64,000 bases of DNA from Nonomuraea turcica (GTDB lineage: Bacteria; Actinomycetota; Actinomycetes; Streptosporangiales; Streptosporangiaceae), in NCBI RefSeq assembly GCF_030718205.1, contig NZ_JAUZQF010000002.1, forward strand, positions 186,001 through 250,000, read 5' to 3'. The notes under the pieces were generated by a model that saw only the letters and a program-made list of their open reading frames with translations, made no database searches and was not told where the DNA came from. The translations under genes and the position numbers were made by a program. Positions 25,131 to 33,346 of the stretch are shown piece by piece (positions within the stretch are counted from its first letter, which is position 1; each line of letters starts with the position of its first letter).

Positions 25131-26996
25131 TCACCGTTCGCACGCCGGGACGTCGCCCAGGCGCACCGTCACCGTCTCCCCGGCGGGCAGCGTCAGGACG
25201 ACCAGGTCGCCCTCGACCAGCACGCAGGGCACGGGCGGCTGCTCTTCCGTGACCGCGAGCCGTACGAGGCTCACGTAGATCGCGGTGCCGCCGGGATGGG
25301 CGTCGGCGATGACGTACGGCGTGGCCGAGTGTGCGCCGAAGGCGTTGGCGCCTTCGGCCGTCACCAGGCCCGCGCCCGTATAACCGTGCAGGCCGCGCAC
25401 GGCGCTGCTCAGCCCGTCCGGCCGCCGGGCCAGCGCCACGCCGTCGCCTTCGCGCAGGTCGAGGGGAACCGCCGCGGCCAGTGCGTGGCCGCCGTCCCGC
25501 ACCTGATGCCCGGCGGGTGCGGTGACCTGGTGAATCCTGATCTCGGCGGCGCCGTCGACGACCGAGGCCGTGATCACCCGGACCGCGCCGTCCTGGTAGG
25601 CGGAGGCGGCGAACCGGTCCGACACGGCCAGGGGTTCGATGTGCCGCCTGCGTGAGGCGGTCCCGTCGGGTGCGATGACGGCCAGGTGGTTGTCCACGCC
25701 GGACGCCTTCTCCCCCACCTCGGGTCCCGTGTGGCTGGTGTAGGCGAACTTGAGGTAGTGCGGGTCGGGCGGCCCTGTCGGGTCCTGGACGCGGTCCCGG
25801 TCGCTGCCGTGGTTGACCAGTCGCACGACGCCGTCCGCGCTGGTGGCGTGCAGCAGCCAGCCGGGCGCGGTCATGGCCACCGTCTGGTCGGCGAGGTCGA
25901 TCGGGGCGGCCTCCTCCGGGTCCGTCCAGGCCGGGTGCCCGGGCGGGAGCAGCAGGCCGAGGAACGCCTTGCTCGCCCAGTACGGCGACGCCGGACCCGA
26001 GTAGTCCTGCGTGACCGGCAGAAACGGCTCGTACCAGCCGAGGCTGAGCAGCCCGCGCTCGTCCGGCACGCCGCGCTCGGCGAAGTGGCGCAGCACGCCG
26101 CTCGCGATGCGCCGGGTCCGGCCGGGCGGAAGCGGCGAGGCGCCGGTCAGCGCGCCGAGCCACAGCGGCGCGACCGTCGCGAACCGGTAGGTCAGGGAGC
26201 GCCCCTGGTGCACCGGGCCGCCGTCGGCGGCGAAGAAGTGCTGGTAGTGGCCGAGGAAGCGGTGCAGCCGCGCCGCGTAGAGCTCCTGCCTGGCGGCATC
26301 GCCGGCCATCCGTGCCCACAAGGACGGATACAGGTGCATCGCCCAGCCGCAGTAGTAGTCGTAGTTCTTGCCCGTGCCGTCGGAGTACCAGCCGTCGCCG
26401 ACGTACCACTCCTCGATCCGCTCCAGCCCGCCGATGATCTCGCCGGGCTCGTGCGGCCCGCCCACCTCGGCCAGGAACTGCTCGACGACCACCCGGAACA
26501 GCACCCAGTTGTTGTCCGGTGTACGCCGCCCCACGAACCCGGCCAGCCACGCCACCACCCGCTCCTGCTGGGCGGGCGAGAGCCGGTCGAAGATCCACGG
26601 CCGGGTCTCGTGCAACGCCAGCGCCACCGAGGCCGCCTCGACGAGCTGCTGCGACATGTCCGTCAGTGCCGGCCACGCGTACGGGTGCGCCGGGTCGGTC
26701 CCGGCGGCGAGGCCGCTCGCGTACCGCTCCAGCAGCGCGGGCGGCACGTCCCCGCCCGCGCCGGCGATCCTGAAGGCGGCGAGCAGGAACGTGCGGGCGA
26801 AGCCCTCGAGGCCGTCGCTGACCGGCCCCGACCGGCTCGTCCTGCCGGGCAGGCGGAACTGGGCGAAGTCGTCCGTCGCGTACGGCACCACGGACGCGAG
26901 CAGGTGGTCGGCCATGGCCTCCCAATGCGCCCGGGTCCAGCCGGTGTAGCGGGACCGTCGGTCATCGGGCGTTGGGAGGCGCATCGACATAGACAA
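25131..26996 (-). CDS. DUF2264 family protein
   Basis: 621-residue cytoplasmic protein of the DUF2264 family. The Trp/Tyr-rich N-terminal two-thirds (for example PDNNWVLFRVVVEQFL and GDGWYSDGTGKNYDYYC) suggests an (alpha/alpha)6 barrel like those of unsaturated glycosyl hydrolases and polysaccharide lyases. The C-terminal part is beta-rich. The family is found in pectin/rhamnogalacturonan loci, and here it follows the PL11-type lyase gene by 6 bases. A TTG start at 26996 has AGGAAG 9 bases upstream; an ATG at 26990 is the alternative. Probable role: hydrolysis of unsaturated disaccharides made by the lyases (inference). Confidence 0.82.
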   Translation of the reverse strand: MSMSMRLPTPDDRRSRYTGWTRAHWEAMADHLLASVVPYATDDFAQFRLPGRTSRSGPVSDGLEGFARTFLLAAFRIAGAGGDVPPALLERYASGLAAGTDPAHPYAWPALTDMSQQLVEAASVALALHETRPWIFDRLSPAQQERVVAWLAGFVGRRTPDNNWVLFRVVVEQFLAEVGGPHEPGEIIGGLERIEEWYVGDGWYSDGTGKNYDYYCGWAMHLYPSLWARMAGDAARQELYAARLHRFLGHYQHFFAADGGPVHQGRSLTYRFATVAPLWLGALTGASPLPPGRTRRIASGVLRHFAERGVPDERGLLSLGWYEPFLPVTQDYSGPASPYWASKAFLGLLLPPGHPAWTDPEEAAPIDLADQTVAMTAPGWLLHATSADGVVRLVNHGSDRDRVQDPTGPPDPHYLKFAYTSHTGPEVGEKASGVDNHLAVIAPDGTASRRRHIEPLAVSDRFAASAYQDGAVRVITASVVDGAAEIRIHQVTAPAGHQVRDGGHALAAAVPLDLREGDGVALARRPDGLSSAVRGLHGYTGAGLVTAEGANAFGAHSATPYVIADAHPGGTAIYVSLVRLAVTEEQPPVPCVLVEGDLVVLTLPAGETVTVRLGDVPACER

Positions 26997-27002
26997 AGGA
27001 GC

Positions 27003-28832
27003 TTAGCTTCCTGCGTAGGTGATGTTCGGCCGGGGCGGCTTCGTCATGCCCGCCCCGAGGAAGTAGTCGACGTGGTGGGACTGCATGTACCCCTTGAGGG
27101 TCATGGCATTGCGGTAGGCGGGGTTGTGCGCCAGCGTGTACAACCTGGTGCTCGACGGCTGGTTCGTGGTGAAGATGATCAGCTCGTTGTAGGCCGCGTT
27201 GGTGTACACGACCTCCTCGCGCCAGTCGCCGAGAATGTCGCCGACGAAGGCGGGGTTCGGGCCGCTCGCGTTGACCGCGCCGTAGTTCCAGGTGCTGACC
27301 AGCCGCGGCACGCTGCCGGTCGTGGTGGGGTTGTTCGGGTCCCACTTCTCGATCTTGCCGTCGTTGAGTAGCTCCATGGTGACGTCGCCGTCCCACCACA
27401 GGCCCAGGTGCGGCCACGGCCGCCGTGACGTGTCGGGTTCGGTGAGCCGGTTGCCCGGGGCGTTGTAGAGGCCGGAGAAGGACCAGACCTCCATGCCGGG
27501 GAAGCGCGGGTCGATGTCGCCGGCCATGCCGCGTCCCACGTCGGCGGTGCCGGACTCGACATGCTTCCAGATCATGGAGCCGTTGGCGGCGTCGTAGTAG
27601 TACTCGCGCAGGCCGCTGGGGTTGACCTGCTGCACGCCGTACCCCTGCAGACCGGCGCGGCCCGGGTCCATCTTCGCGATGTGGAAGCGGTCGCCGTGGA
27701 TGATGCCTTGGGGCGCCAGCGAGTAGCGCAGGGTGCCGTTGCCGTTGAGCACGAACCCGATCTCGGCGACTTCGTCCGTACCGTCGCCGTTGACGTCGAT
27801 GATGCGGGTGTTGTGCCCGTCGGGCATGTCCTGGTTGCCCCGCAGCCACTTCCACTGCTGGGTCAGCGCGGTCCCGGTGAACTTCCACGCGGTCATCATG
27901 AGGTTGAAGTCGCCGCTGCCGATGCGGTTCTTCATGTACGCGACGAGGCTCGGCGTGGCGCCGTCGAGATACCCGACGCCGAAGCGCGCGTACATCGGGC
28001 CGTCGGCCAGGTAGTCGGTCGGCACCGGGGCCGTGGCCCGGGGTGCGCCCGTCGCGCCGTCGAGGATCGCGATGAACTGGCGGTTGTTGTCGCTGTTGGT
28101 GAACCTGGTGCCGTTGCCGAAGGTGACGCCGTTGGCGATGCGGACCGCGACCTCGGCGCGGCCGTCGCTGTTGAGGTCGTGGACGGTGACGCCGTCATTG
28201 TGGCCCACGTCGATGGTGGACGAGCCGCCTTCGATGTTGTCCTGGTTGGTACTGTTCGGTCCCATGTCGACCTGCCAGAGGAACTGCCCGTTGCTCCGGT
28301 AGGCCTCGATCTTCTGCGGGGACGTCTGCCGGTCCAGCACGTAGTCGTACTCGCCGTCGCCGTCGAGGTCGCCGACCCAGACGAACTTCACCGGACCGCC
28401 GGCCCGCAGCGGCAGGCGCACCACCGGCTCGGTGGCGTGATTGGCGGTCAGCGTGAACGCCCTGCTCGGCGCCTGCTCCACGCCGCCGGCCACGGGCCGC
28501 ACGTAGTAGCTGTTGGCGCGCGTCAGGTCCGCCGTGGAGTCGACGTAGTTGGTGCCGCCGGTCAGGACACTGGAGTTGAGCTTGACGTACGAGCCGCCGG
28601 CGGTGGACCGGTAGACGTTGAAGCCGATGCCGTCCGGGTCGAGCCCCAGCAGGCGCCAGGTCACCAGGACACTGGTGCTGCTGGAGCGCACGGCCACGAC
28701 CCCGCGGCCGAGGTTCTCCATCACCCGCGGGCCGGCGAGGGCCGACGCGGTGGACGTAGAGCCGGCCACCAGTGCCGTGCTGACGGCCAGGACCGCCGAG
28801 GCGATGACAGCCGCTTTGCGTAAGGCGTGCAT
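27003..28832 (-). CDS. Secreted rhamnogalacturonan lyase (PL11 type)
   Basis: 609-residue secreted lyase cutting the rhamnose-galacturonate backbone of rhamnogalacturonan I by beta-elimination. A Sec signal (MHALRKAAVIASAVLAVSTAL, cleavage after TASA) is followed by a fibronectin-like segment (about 35-130) and an eight-bladed beta-propeller with repeated calcium motifs: GDLDGDGEYD, DLNSDGRAEV, DVNGDGTDE and GDILGDWREEVV. The C-terminal HNPAYRNAMTLKGYMQSHHVDY is the family signature. Length matches bacterial PL11 enzymes such as YesW without a carbohydrate-binding module. It lies 24 bases after the exo-lyase gene in the same operon. Confidence 0.92.
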   Translation of the reverse strand: MHALRKAAVIASAVLAVSTALVAGSTSTASALAGPRVMENLGRGVVAVRSSSTSVLVTWRLLGLDPDGIGFNVYRSTAGGSYVKLNSSVLTGGTNYVDSTADLTRANSYYVRPVAGGVEQAPSRAFTLTANHATEPVVRLPLRAGGPVKFVWVGDLDGDGEYDYVLDRQTSPQKIEAYRSNGQFLWQVDMGPNSTNQDNIEGGSSTIDVGHNDGVTVHDLNSDGRAEVAVRIANGVTFGNGTRFTNSDNNRQFIAILDGATGAPRATAPVPTDYLADGPMYARFGVGYLDGATPSLVAYMKNRIGSGDFNLMMTAWKFTGTALTQQWKWLRGNQDMPDGHNTRIIDVNGDGTDEVAEIGFVLNGNGTLRYSLAPQGIIHGDRFHIAKMDPGRAGLQGYGVQQVNPSGLREYYYDAANGSMIWKHVESGTADVGRGMAGDIDPRFPGMEVWSFSGLYNAPGNRLTEPDTSRRPWPHLGLWWDGDVTMELLNDGKIEKWDPNNPTTTGSVPRLVSTWNYGAVNASGPNPAFVGDILGDWREEVVYTNAAYNELIIFTTNQPSSTRLYTLAHNPAYRNAMTLKGYMQSHHVDYFLGAGMTKPPRPNITYAGS

Positions 28833-28856
28833 GTTCTCCTCCTTGGATGTGCCGGA

Positions 28857-31586
28857 TTACGCGGGAAGGTGGTCGCCCACGAGGGCGAGGCACTGGATGG
28901 CGGCCAGGCCGTACTGCGAGGAGGCGTTGGTCGAGGCGAAGGAGGTCTCGTCGACCGGCTTGAGCACCTTCGAGCCCTCCACGCGCACCGCCTTGAACTC
29001 CAGAGTCTTGGGGTATCCGGCGTGGCCGGTGTCGAACTCCTTCCACGCCCGCGCGGCCAGGGTCGCGTCGCCGAGCTTGGCGGCGGCGTAGGCGGTGAGC
29101 CGGGAGTGGGCCTGGCGCAGGTTCAGGTTGCCCCACGGCTGCCCGGTCTCCGCCTGCTGCTCGGCGGCGGTGCCGTTGTAGAGGCGGCAGTACTGCAGCC
29201 ACGCCTTGGTGAACGCCTCGTCCCCGGTCAGGTGGATGACCTCGCTGCACACCTCGACCAGCCCGAACACCGAGCCGAGCGAGCCGACGCTGACGGCCGG
29301 CTCCGTGGGCTTGAACGTGCCGTTGTCGAGGTCGTACAGGCCGCCGCCGCGCGCGAAGCCGTTGGGCATCGCGGCGATGGAGCGCATGCTGTTGAGGAGC
29401 TTCTCCTTGGCGACCGGGTCGCCGCCGCGCTCCCATTCGGTCAGCCAGGCCAGGGCGAGGCCGCTCCAGTCGGTGCCGGTGCCGACGGACAGGGCGTGCG
29501 GGTCCGGCTCGTACGGGCCCGTGCGGATCTTGCGGATGGGGTCCAAGACCAGGAACGTCTTGTCGGAGTCCACGAGATCGTGCATCAGGTCGCCGATGCG
29601 CTCGTCGGCGGTGAGGAAGTACATGAACCGCCGGTAGCCGGCGGTGCTGATGCGCAGTTGCTTGGCGCTGTCGGCCCAGTGCTGCACCCCGTGCCGGGTC
29701 CCCAGGTCCCGCCATTTGCCGAGGTGGTAGACGTCGACCTCGCCGGTGTGCCGGGTCATCGACTCGGCGAAGCGGAACGCCTCGGCCTTGCCGGTGCGCA
29801 GGTAGTGGTACCAGAGCCAGAGGTCGGGTGACAGCTCGGAGTTGGCCCAGGCGTAGCCGCCGACGTCGTAACGCCACACGTGCCGGTCGGGGTCGTAGCT
29901 GTGCATGATGTCGCCGTAGTCCCAGAAGCCGTACCAGGATCGCTGCTCGACCTGCTCACTGTGGAAGTCGAACAGGAAGTCCAGCCGGTCCTCGATGCGG
30001 GCCTTGGCGGGGGTGGAGCGGTCGACCGGCGACCAGTCACCGAACACCTTGGCGGCGTGCAGGTGCGCCGGCGGCGCGACGACGAGCGGCGGCGTCTGCA
30101 CCGCCTCGGCCAGCTCCGCCACCTTCTCGGCGGCCGGGGTGGCCTCCAGCGCCCAGAACATCAGCTCCGTCGTGCGCGCGATGCCGTACGGGGTGCCGAA
30201 GCCCGGCTCAAAGTCCTCGTACGTGATCTCCAAGCCTTCGAGCTGCTCGGCGTAGGTGTCCTGGCCCATGCCGTCGTGGTAGAACCGCAGGTCCATGGGC
30301 CCGGCGTCGGGCGACCACAACCACACGGTGACCTCGGCGTTCTCGCCCGCCGCGCCGCGGATGTCCAGCTGGGTGGGGTGCAGCTGCCAGAAGTTGCGCA
30401 TGCCGAAGGCGAAGCCGCCGGTGGGACCGCCGACGTACCCGAGACCGCCGGCCCGGCCGCCGGCGTCCACCGGGATCCAGCCGTGACCACTCTTGGTCCG
30501 CTTCCGGATCTGGAAGCCGTCGGCGGTGAGCTGGCGCAGCGAGTAGTCGCCGAAGGCCGGGATGAGGTGCAAGCGGGAGCTGACCCGGGTATCCCAGGTC
30601 GCCACCGGCGGGGTGGCCTTCCCGGCGACCTGCGCCTGGCGGACCGTGGCGCCGGGGTCGCGGCGCAGGCCGGTGATCCCGCGCACCGCCTCCGCCAGCA
30701 CGCCGTCGCCCGGTCCGGCGAAGCGCACGTGCCGGTTGTACAGCTCGTCGCGCATCGGCACCTTGAACCGGATGCCGAGGCCGCGGATGAAGTCCTCCTT
30801 CTCGTCGCCGTCGTAGACGAAGCTGTGCACCGCGCGGATGCCGTCGCTGCCGGCGTAGAAGTACAGGCGCACGGTGAACGGCAGCCAGGACCGGTTGCCG
30901 TGCCGGTGCGCGCCCTCGATCCTGACCACCGCGCGGACCGGGCCGGACTGCTCGACCGTCACCTTCTCCGTCCGGCCGGTGAACCTCTCCTGCTTCACCG
31001 AGCCGCCCTCGTCGTCCCCGGGCTCGCTCTGTCGCAGGCAGACGAGCTCGCCGTCGCGGGCGATTTCGCGCTCGCCGCGCAGGATGGCGCTCACCAGCCG
31101 GTCGCCCTTCTTCGGGATCTGGCACCGGATGACGCCGGTGCTCACCTCGATCTGGTCGTCGCCGTTCTTGACCGTCACGGCCGCCGCGGGCGCGGCCGGC
31201 TGTCCGGCGGTGAGCACGTACTGCTCGGCCGGGGCGACCTCGGCGCCGATGGCGTGCGCGGTCCACTTGAGCGACCCGTCCGGCCAGTACGCGGTGGCCC
31301 AGGTCTGCACGGGCACCTGCTGCCCCGCGGCGGTGCGCAACGCGAAGGCCTGGTCCTTGGGCACGGTGCCCTTCGGCCACGGCACGCCCCACGTGGACCC
31401 GGCGGCGAGCTGCCGGGGCACGCCGCCTTCCAACCACCGGAGCTGGACGCCGTCCTCGAGCGCGCCGCTCGCCGTCGCCGGTCGCAGGGCCTCGGCACGC
31501 GCCGGTCCCGCCGTCCAGCCGACCTGCCCGGCGGCTCCGACCGCCGCCGCGCTCAGGAGAAGGTTTCGTCGGGACATCATCGCCAT
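28857..31586 (-). CDS. Tat-exported exo-rhamnogalacturonan lyase-like protein (PL26 type)
   Basis: 909-residue exported protein. The N terminus MAMMSRRNLLLSAAAVGAAG is a Tat signal. Three regions follow the layout of PL26 exo-rhamnogalacturonan lyases (PcRGLX): an N-terminal RIFT-like beta domain (about 40-270, PWPKGTVP, YWPDGSLKW), a central beta-sandwich (about 280-480) and an (alpha/alpha) barrel (about 500-900, with SWYGFWDYGDIMHSYD and GGYAWANSELSPDLW). The ATG at 31586 is preferred: GGAG lies 6 bases upstream and the Tat signal begins here, while the upstream extension crosses the operator. First gene of the lyase operon. Activity is inferred from family and context. Confidence 0.82.
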   Translation of the reverse strand: MAMMSRRNLLLSAAAVGAAGQVGWTAGPARAEALRPATASGALEDGVQLRWLEGGVPRQLAAGSTWGVPWPKGTVPKDQAFALRTAAGQQVPVQTWATAYWPDGSLKWTAHAIGAEVAPAEQYVLTAGQPAAPAAAVTVKNGDDQIEVSTGVIRCQIPKKGDRLVSAILRGEREIARDGELVCLRQSEPGDDEGGSVKQERFTGRTEKVTVEQSGPVRAVVRIEGAHRHGNRSWLPFTVRLYFYAGSDGIRAVHSFVYDGDEKEDFIRGLGIRFKVPMRDELYNRHVRFAGPGDGVLAEAVRGITGLRRDPGATVRQAQVAGKATPPVATWDTRVSSRLHLIPAFGDYSLRQLTADGFQIRKRTKSGHGWIPVDAGGRAGGLGYVGGPTGGFAFGMRNFWQLHPTQLDIRGAAGENAEVTVWLWSPDAGPMDLRFYHDGMGQDTYAEQLEGLEITYEDFEPGFGTPYGIARTTELMFWALEATPAAEKVAELAEAVQTPPLVVAPPAHLHAAKVFGDWSPVDRSTPAKARIEDRLDFLFDFHSEQVEQRSWYGFWDYGDIMHSYDPDRHVWRYDVGGYAWANSELSPDLWLWYHYLRTGKAEAFRFAESMTRHTGEVDVYHLGKWRDLGTRHGVQHWADSAKQLRISTAGYRRFMYFLTADERIGDLMHDLVDSDKTFLVLDPIRKIRTGPYEPDPHALSVGTGTDWSGLALAWLTEWERGGDPVAKEKLLNSMRSIAAMPNGFARGGGLYDLDNGTFKPTEPAVSVGSLGSVFGLVEVCSEVIHLTGDEAFTKAWLQYCRLYNGTAAEQQAETGQPWGNLNLRQAHSRLTAYAAAKLGDATLAARAWKEFDTGHAGYPKTLEFKAVRVEGSKVLKPVDETSFASTNASSQYGLAAIQCLALVGDHLPA

Positions 31587-31631
31587 GGGGGGCTCCACTC
31601 GGTAGGCGTAACAGCGATGAAACGGCGCGTT

Positions 31632-31645
31632 GTTAAACCGTTTAC
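31632..31645. promoter_or_regulatory. LacI-type operator 2
   Basis: GTTAAACCGTTTAC, with the 11-bp core TAAACCGTTTA symmetric about its central base. It is 46 bases upstream of the exo-lyase start. Its complement differs from operator 1 by one base. Confidence 0.7.
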
Positions 31646-31806
31646 TAAGGGCAGATCGCAGCATGAGCTGTAGTGGCTGTCAAGAGCCCGCTGCAACGAT
31701 GGGATGCGTTTGCATGGACAACCTGCAGCAAACCCGCCACACCCCTGCTGGCCTGCAGGCCTGCGAGCAGCGATTTGACACGCCTGCCGCGGCACGGGAC
31801 CATCGC

Positions 31807-31821
31807 GTGAAAGCGGTTTAC
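31807..31821. promoter_or_regulatory. LacI-type operator 3 (autoregulatory)
   Basis: GTGAAAGCGGTTTAC, which in complement begins GTAAAC like operators 1 and 2 and ends TTTCAC like operator 1, with one extra central base. It is 21 bases upstream of the repressor start. Confidence 0.6.
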
Positions 31822-31842
31822 CCCCACGTTTCAGGAGGTGGG

Positions 31843-32922
31843 ATGGCCCGGCGTGCGGCATCCGGTGACGAGGGGCGGCGGCCCACGACGATCCGCGACG
31901 TGGCCGCGCACGCGGGCGTGTCCGTCGCCACGGTCTCCCGGATCCTGTCCGGCACCTACCCCAGCGCACCCGCCACCCGCAGCAAGGTCATGCGCGCGGT
32001 CCGCGAGCTCGACTACGTGGCCAACGCCAACGCGCGCGGACTGGCCGGCGCGAGCAGCCGCAGCGTCGCCATCATCGTCAACTCCGTCGTCTCCCCGCAC
32101 TACGCCCACGTCGCGCAGGGCGTGCACGCCCAGGCCGCGCTCGAAGGCAAGCTGTGCATCGTCGGCACCACCGGCGGCGACCCGGAGCGCGAGCTCGCCA
32201 CCGTGCAGCTCATGCGCCAGGAGCACGCCGAATGCGTGATCCTCGTCGGCAACGTCGTCAACGACGAGGCCTATCGCGGGCGCATGGCCGAATACGCCCG
32301 CGCGCTGGCGCTCGCTGGCTCGCAGCTCGTCCTGTGCGGGCGCCCGCCGCTGGGTCCCGGCGTGCCCGCCCTCGTCGTCGAGTACGACAACACCGGCGGC
32401 GCGTACGCCATCACCAGCCACCTGCTGTCGGCAGGCCACCGGCGCATCCTGTTCCTCGGCCGGCGCGACGGCTACACCACCCCGGAGAGCCGCATCACCG
32501 GCTACCGCAACGCCCTGGCCGACCACCGCGTGCCGCACGATCCCGGCCTGGAGGTCGAGGGCACGATGGAGCGGCAGGAGGGTTACCGCATGGTCCGCGA
32601 ACGGCTCGCGGCCGGGCCGCGCGACTTCACGGCCGTCTTCGCCGGCAACGACCTCATCGCGGCAGGCGCCCGCCAGGCGCTGCGCGAGCACGGGCTGCGC
32701 GTCCCCGACGACGTGTCCATGGTCGGCTTCGACGACCTGCCGCCGGCCGCCGACATCGACCTCACCACCGTGCACGTGCCGCACGAGGAGCTGGGCCGCA
32801 CCGCCGTACGCCTCGCCCTCGAACGTGCGCAGGATCGGTCGGGCATGGCCGAGCACGTCCTGCTCGGCACCCACATCATCGTCCGCGACTCGGTCCGGCC
32901 GCTCAGAAACCCGGCACAATAA
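31843..32922 (+). CDS. LacI family repressor of the rhamnogalacturonan cluster
   Basis: 359-residue LacI/GalR repressor. The helix-turn-helix is TTIRDVAAHAGVSVATVSRIL (about 15-35) with the hinge helix ending RGLAGASS, followed by a periplasmic-binding-like sugar domain (VAIIVNSVVSPHYAHVAQG, then FAGNDLIAAGARQALREHGL and MVGFDDL). The ATG at 31843 has AGGAGG 4 bases upstream; the frame is open further upstream but crosses operator 3. It is divergent from the lyase operon and three GTAAAC-type operators flank the genes it should control. The inducer is probably an unsaturated rhamnogalacturonan fragment (inference). Confidence 0.92.
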   Translation: MARRAASGDEGRRPTTIRDVAAHAGVSVATVSRILSGTYPSAPATRSKVMRAVRELDYVANANARGLAGASSRSVAIIVNSVVSPHYAHVAQGVHAQAALEGKLCIVGTTGGDPERELATVQLMRQEHAECVILVGNVVNDEAYRGRMAEYARALALAGSQLVLCGRPPLGPGVPALVVEYDNTGGAYAITSHLLSAGHRRILFLGRRDGYTTPESRITGYRNALADHRVPHDPGLEVEGTMERQEGYRMVRERLAAGPRDFTAVFAGNDLIAAGARQALREHGLRVPDDVSMVGFDDLPPAADIDLTTVHVPHEELGRTAVRLALERAQDRSGMAEHVLLGTHIIVRDSVRPLRNPAQ

Positions 32923-32926
32923 GCGC

Positions 32927-33256
32927 ATGGCCGAGCTTGTCGTGGAGATCCACGTCCCCCTGGTTGCGGATCCACGGGTCCCCGAAGACGACTACGCCTT
33001 TCCGTGGATCGATGTGATCGACGAGTTCATCTTCGAGAGGGAGCAGCAGGGGGAGGCGGAGGTCTTCGACGACAGTGAGGAGTTCGGGGACGTCTATGTC
33101 TTCTTCATCAGCGGGGCCGACGAAGTCACGCTCCTGAGCATCGCCTCCCGCGCGGTCGTTCTCGACGGAGTGCCCGGCGGCGCGTTCGCCATGGTCACGC
33201 ACGACAAGGCAGGGGAGTTCGGATTGGGGCGGCGGGTAGAGCTTCCCGTGTTTTGA
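32927..33256 (+). CDS. Hypothetical acidic protein after LacI gene
   Basis: 109-residue acidic soluble protein beginning MAELVVEIHVPLVADPR, with a DVIDEFIFEREQQGEAEVFDDSEE acidic middle and a predicted alpha/beta fold. No family was recognised. It starts 4 bases after the LacI stop, so it is probably co-transcribed, but nothing links it to pectin use. Small acidic proteins of this size are often immunity or regulatory proteins; that is only a possibility. Confidence 0.6.
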   Translation: MAELVVEIHVPLVADPRVPEDDYAFPWIDVIDEFIFEREQQGEAEVFDDSEEFGDVYVFFISGADEVTLLSIASRAVVLDGVPGGAFAMVTHDKAGEFGLGRRVELPVF

Positions 33257-33346
33257 GAGGGCCTTCCCCTTGTCTTGAAGGGCTGGAGAGCAGCAGCCCA
33301 GTCGACTCCAAGCCACCCACAAGAGCCGTCCCCCACCATTCCAGCT

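Noticed and set aside
31630..31842. N-terminal extension of the LacI protein to an upstream start.
   Set aside because: It would overlap operators 2 and 3, lacks the LacI fold, and the ATG at 31843 has a perfect AGGAGG site just before the helix-turn-helix.
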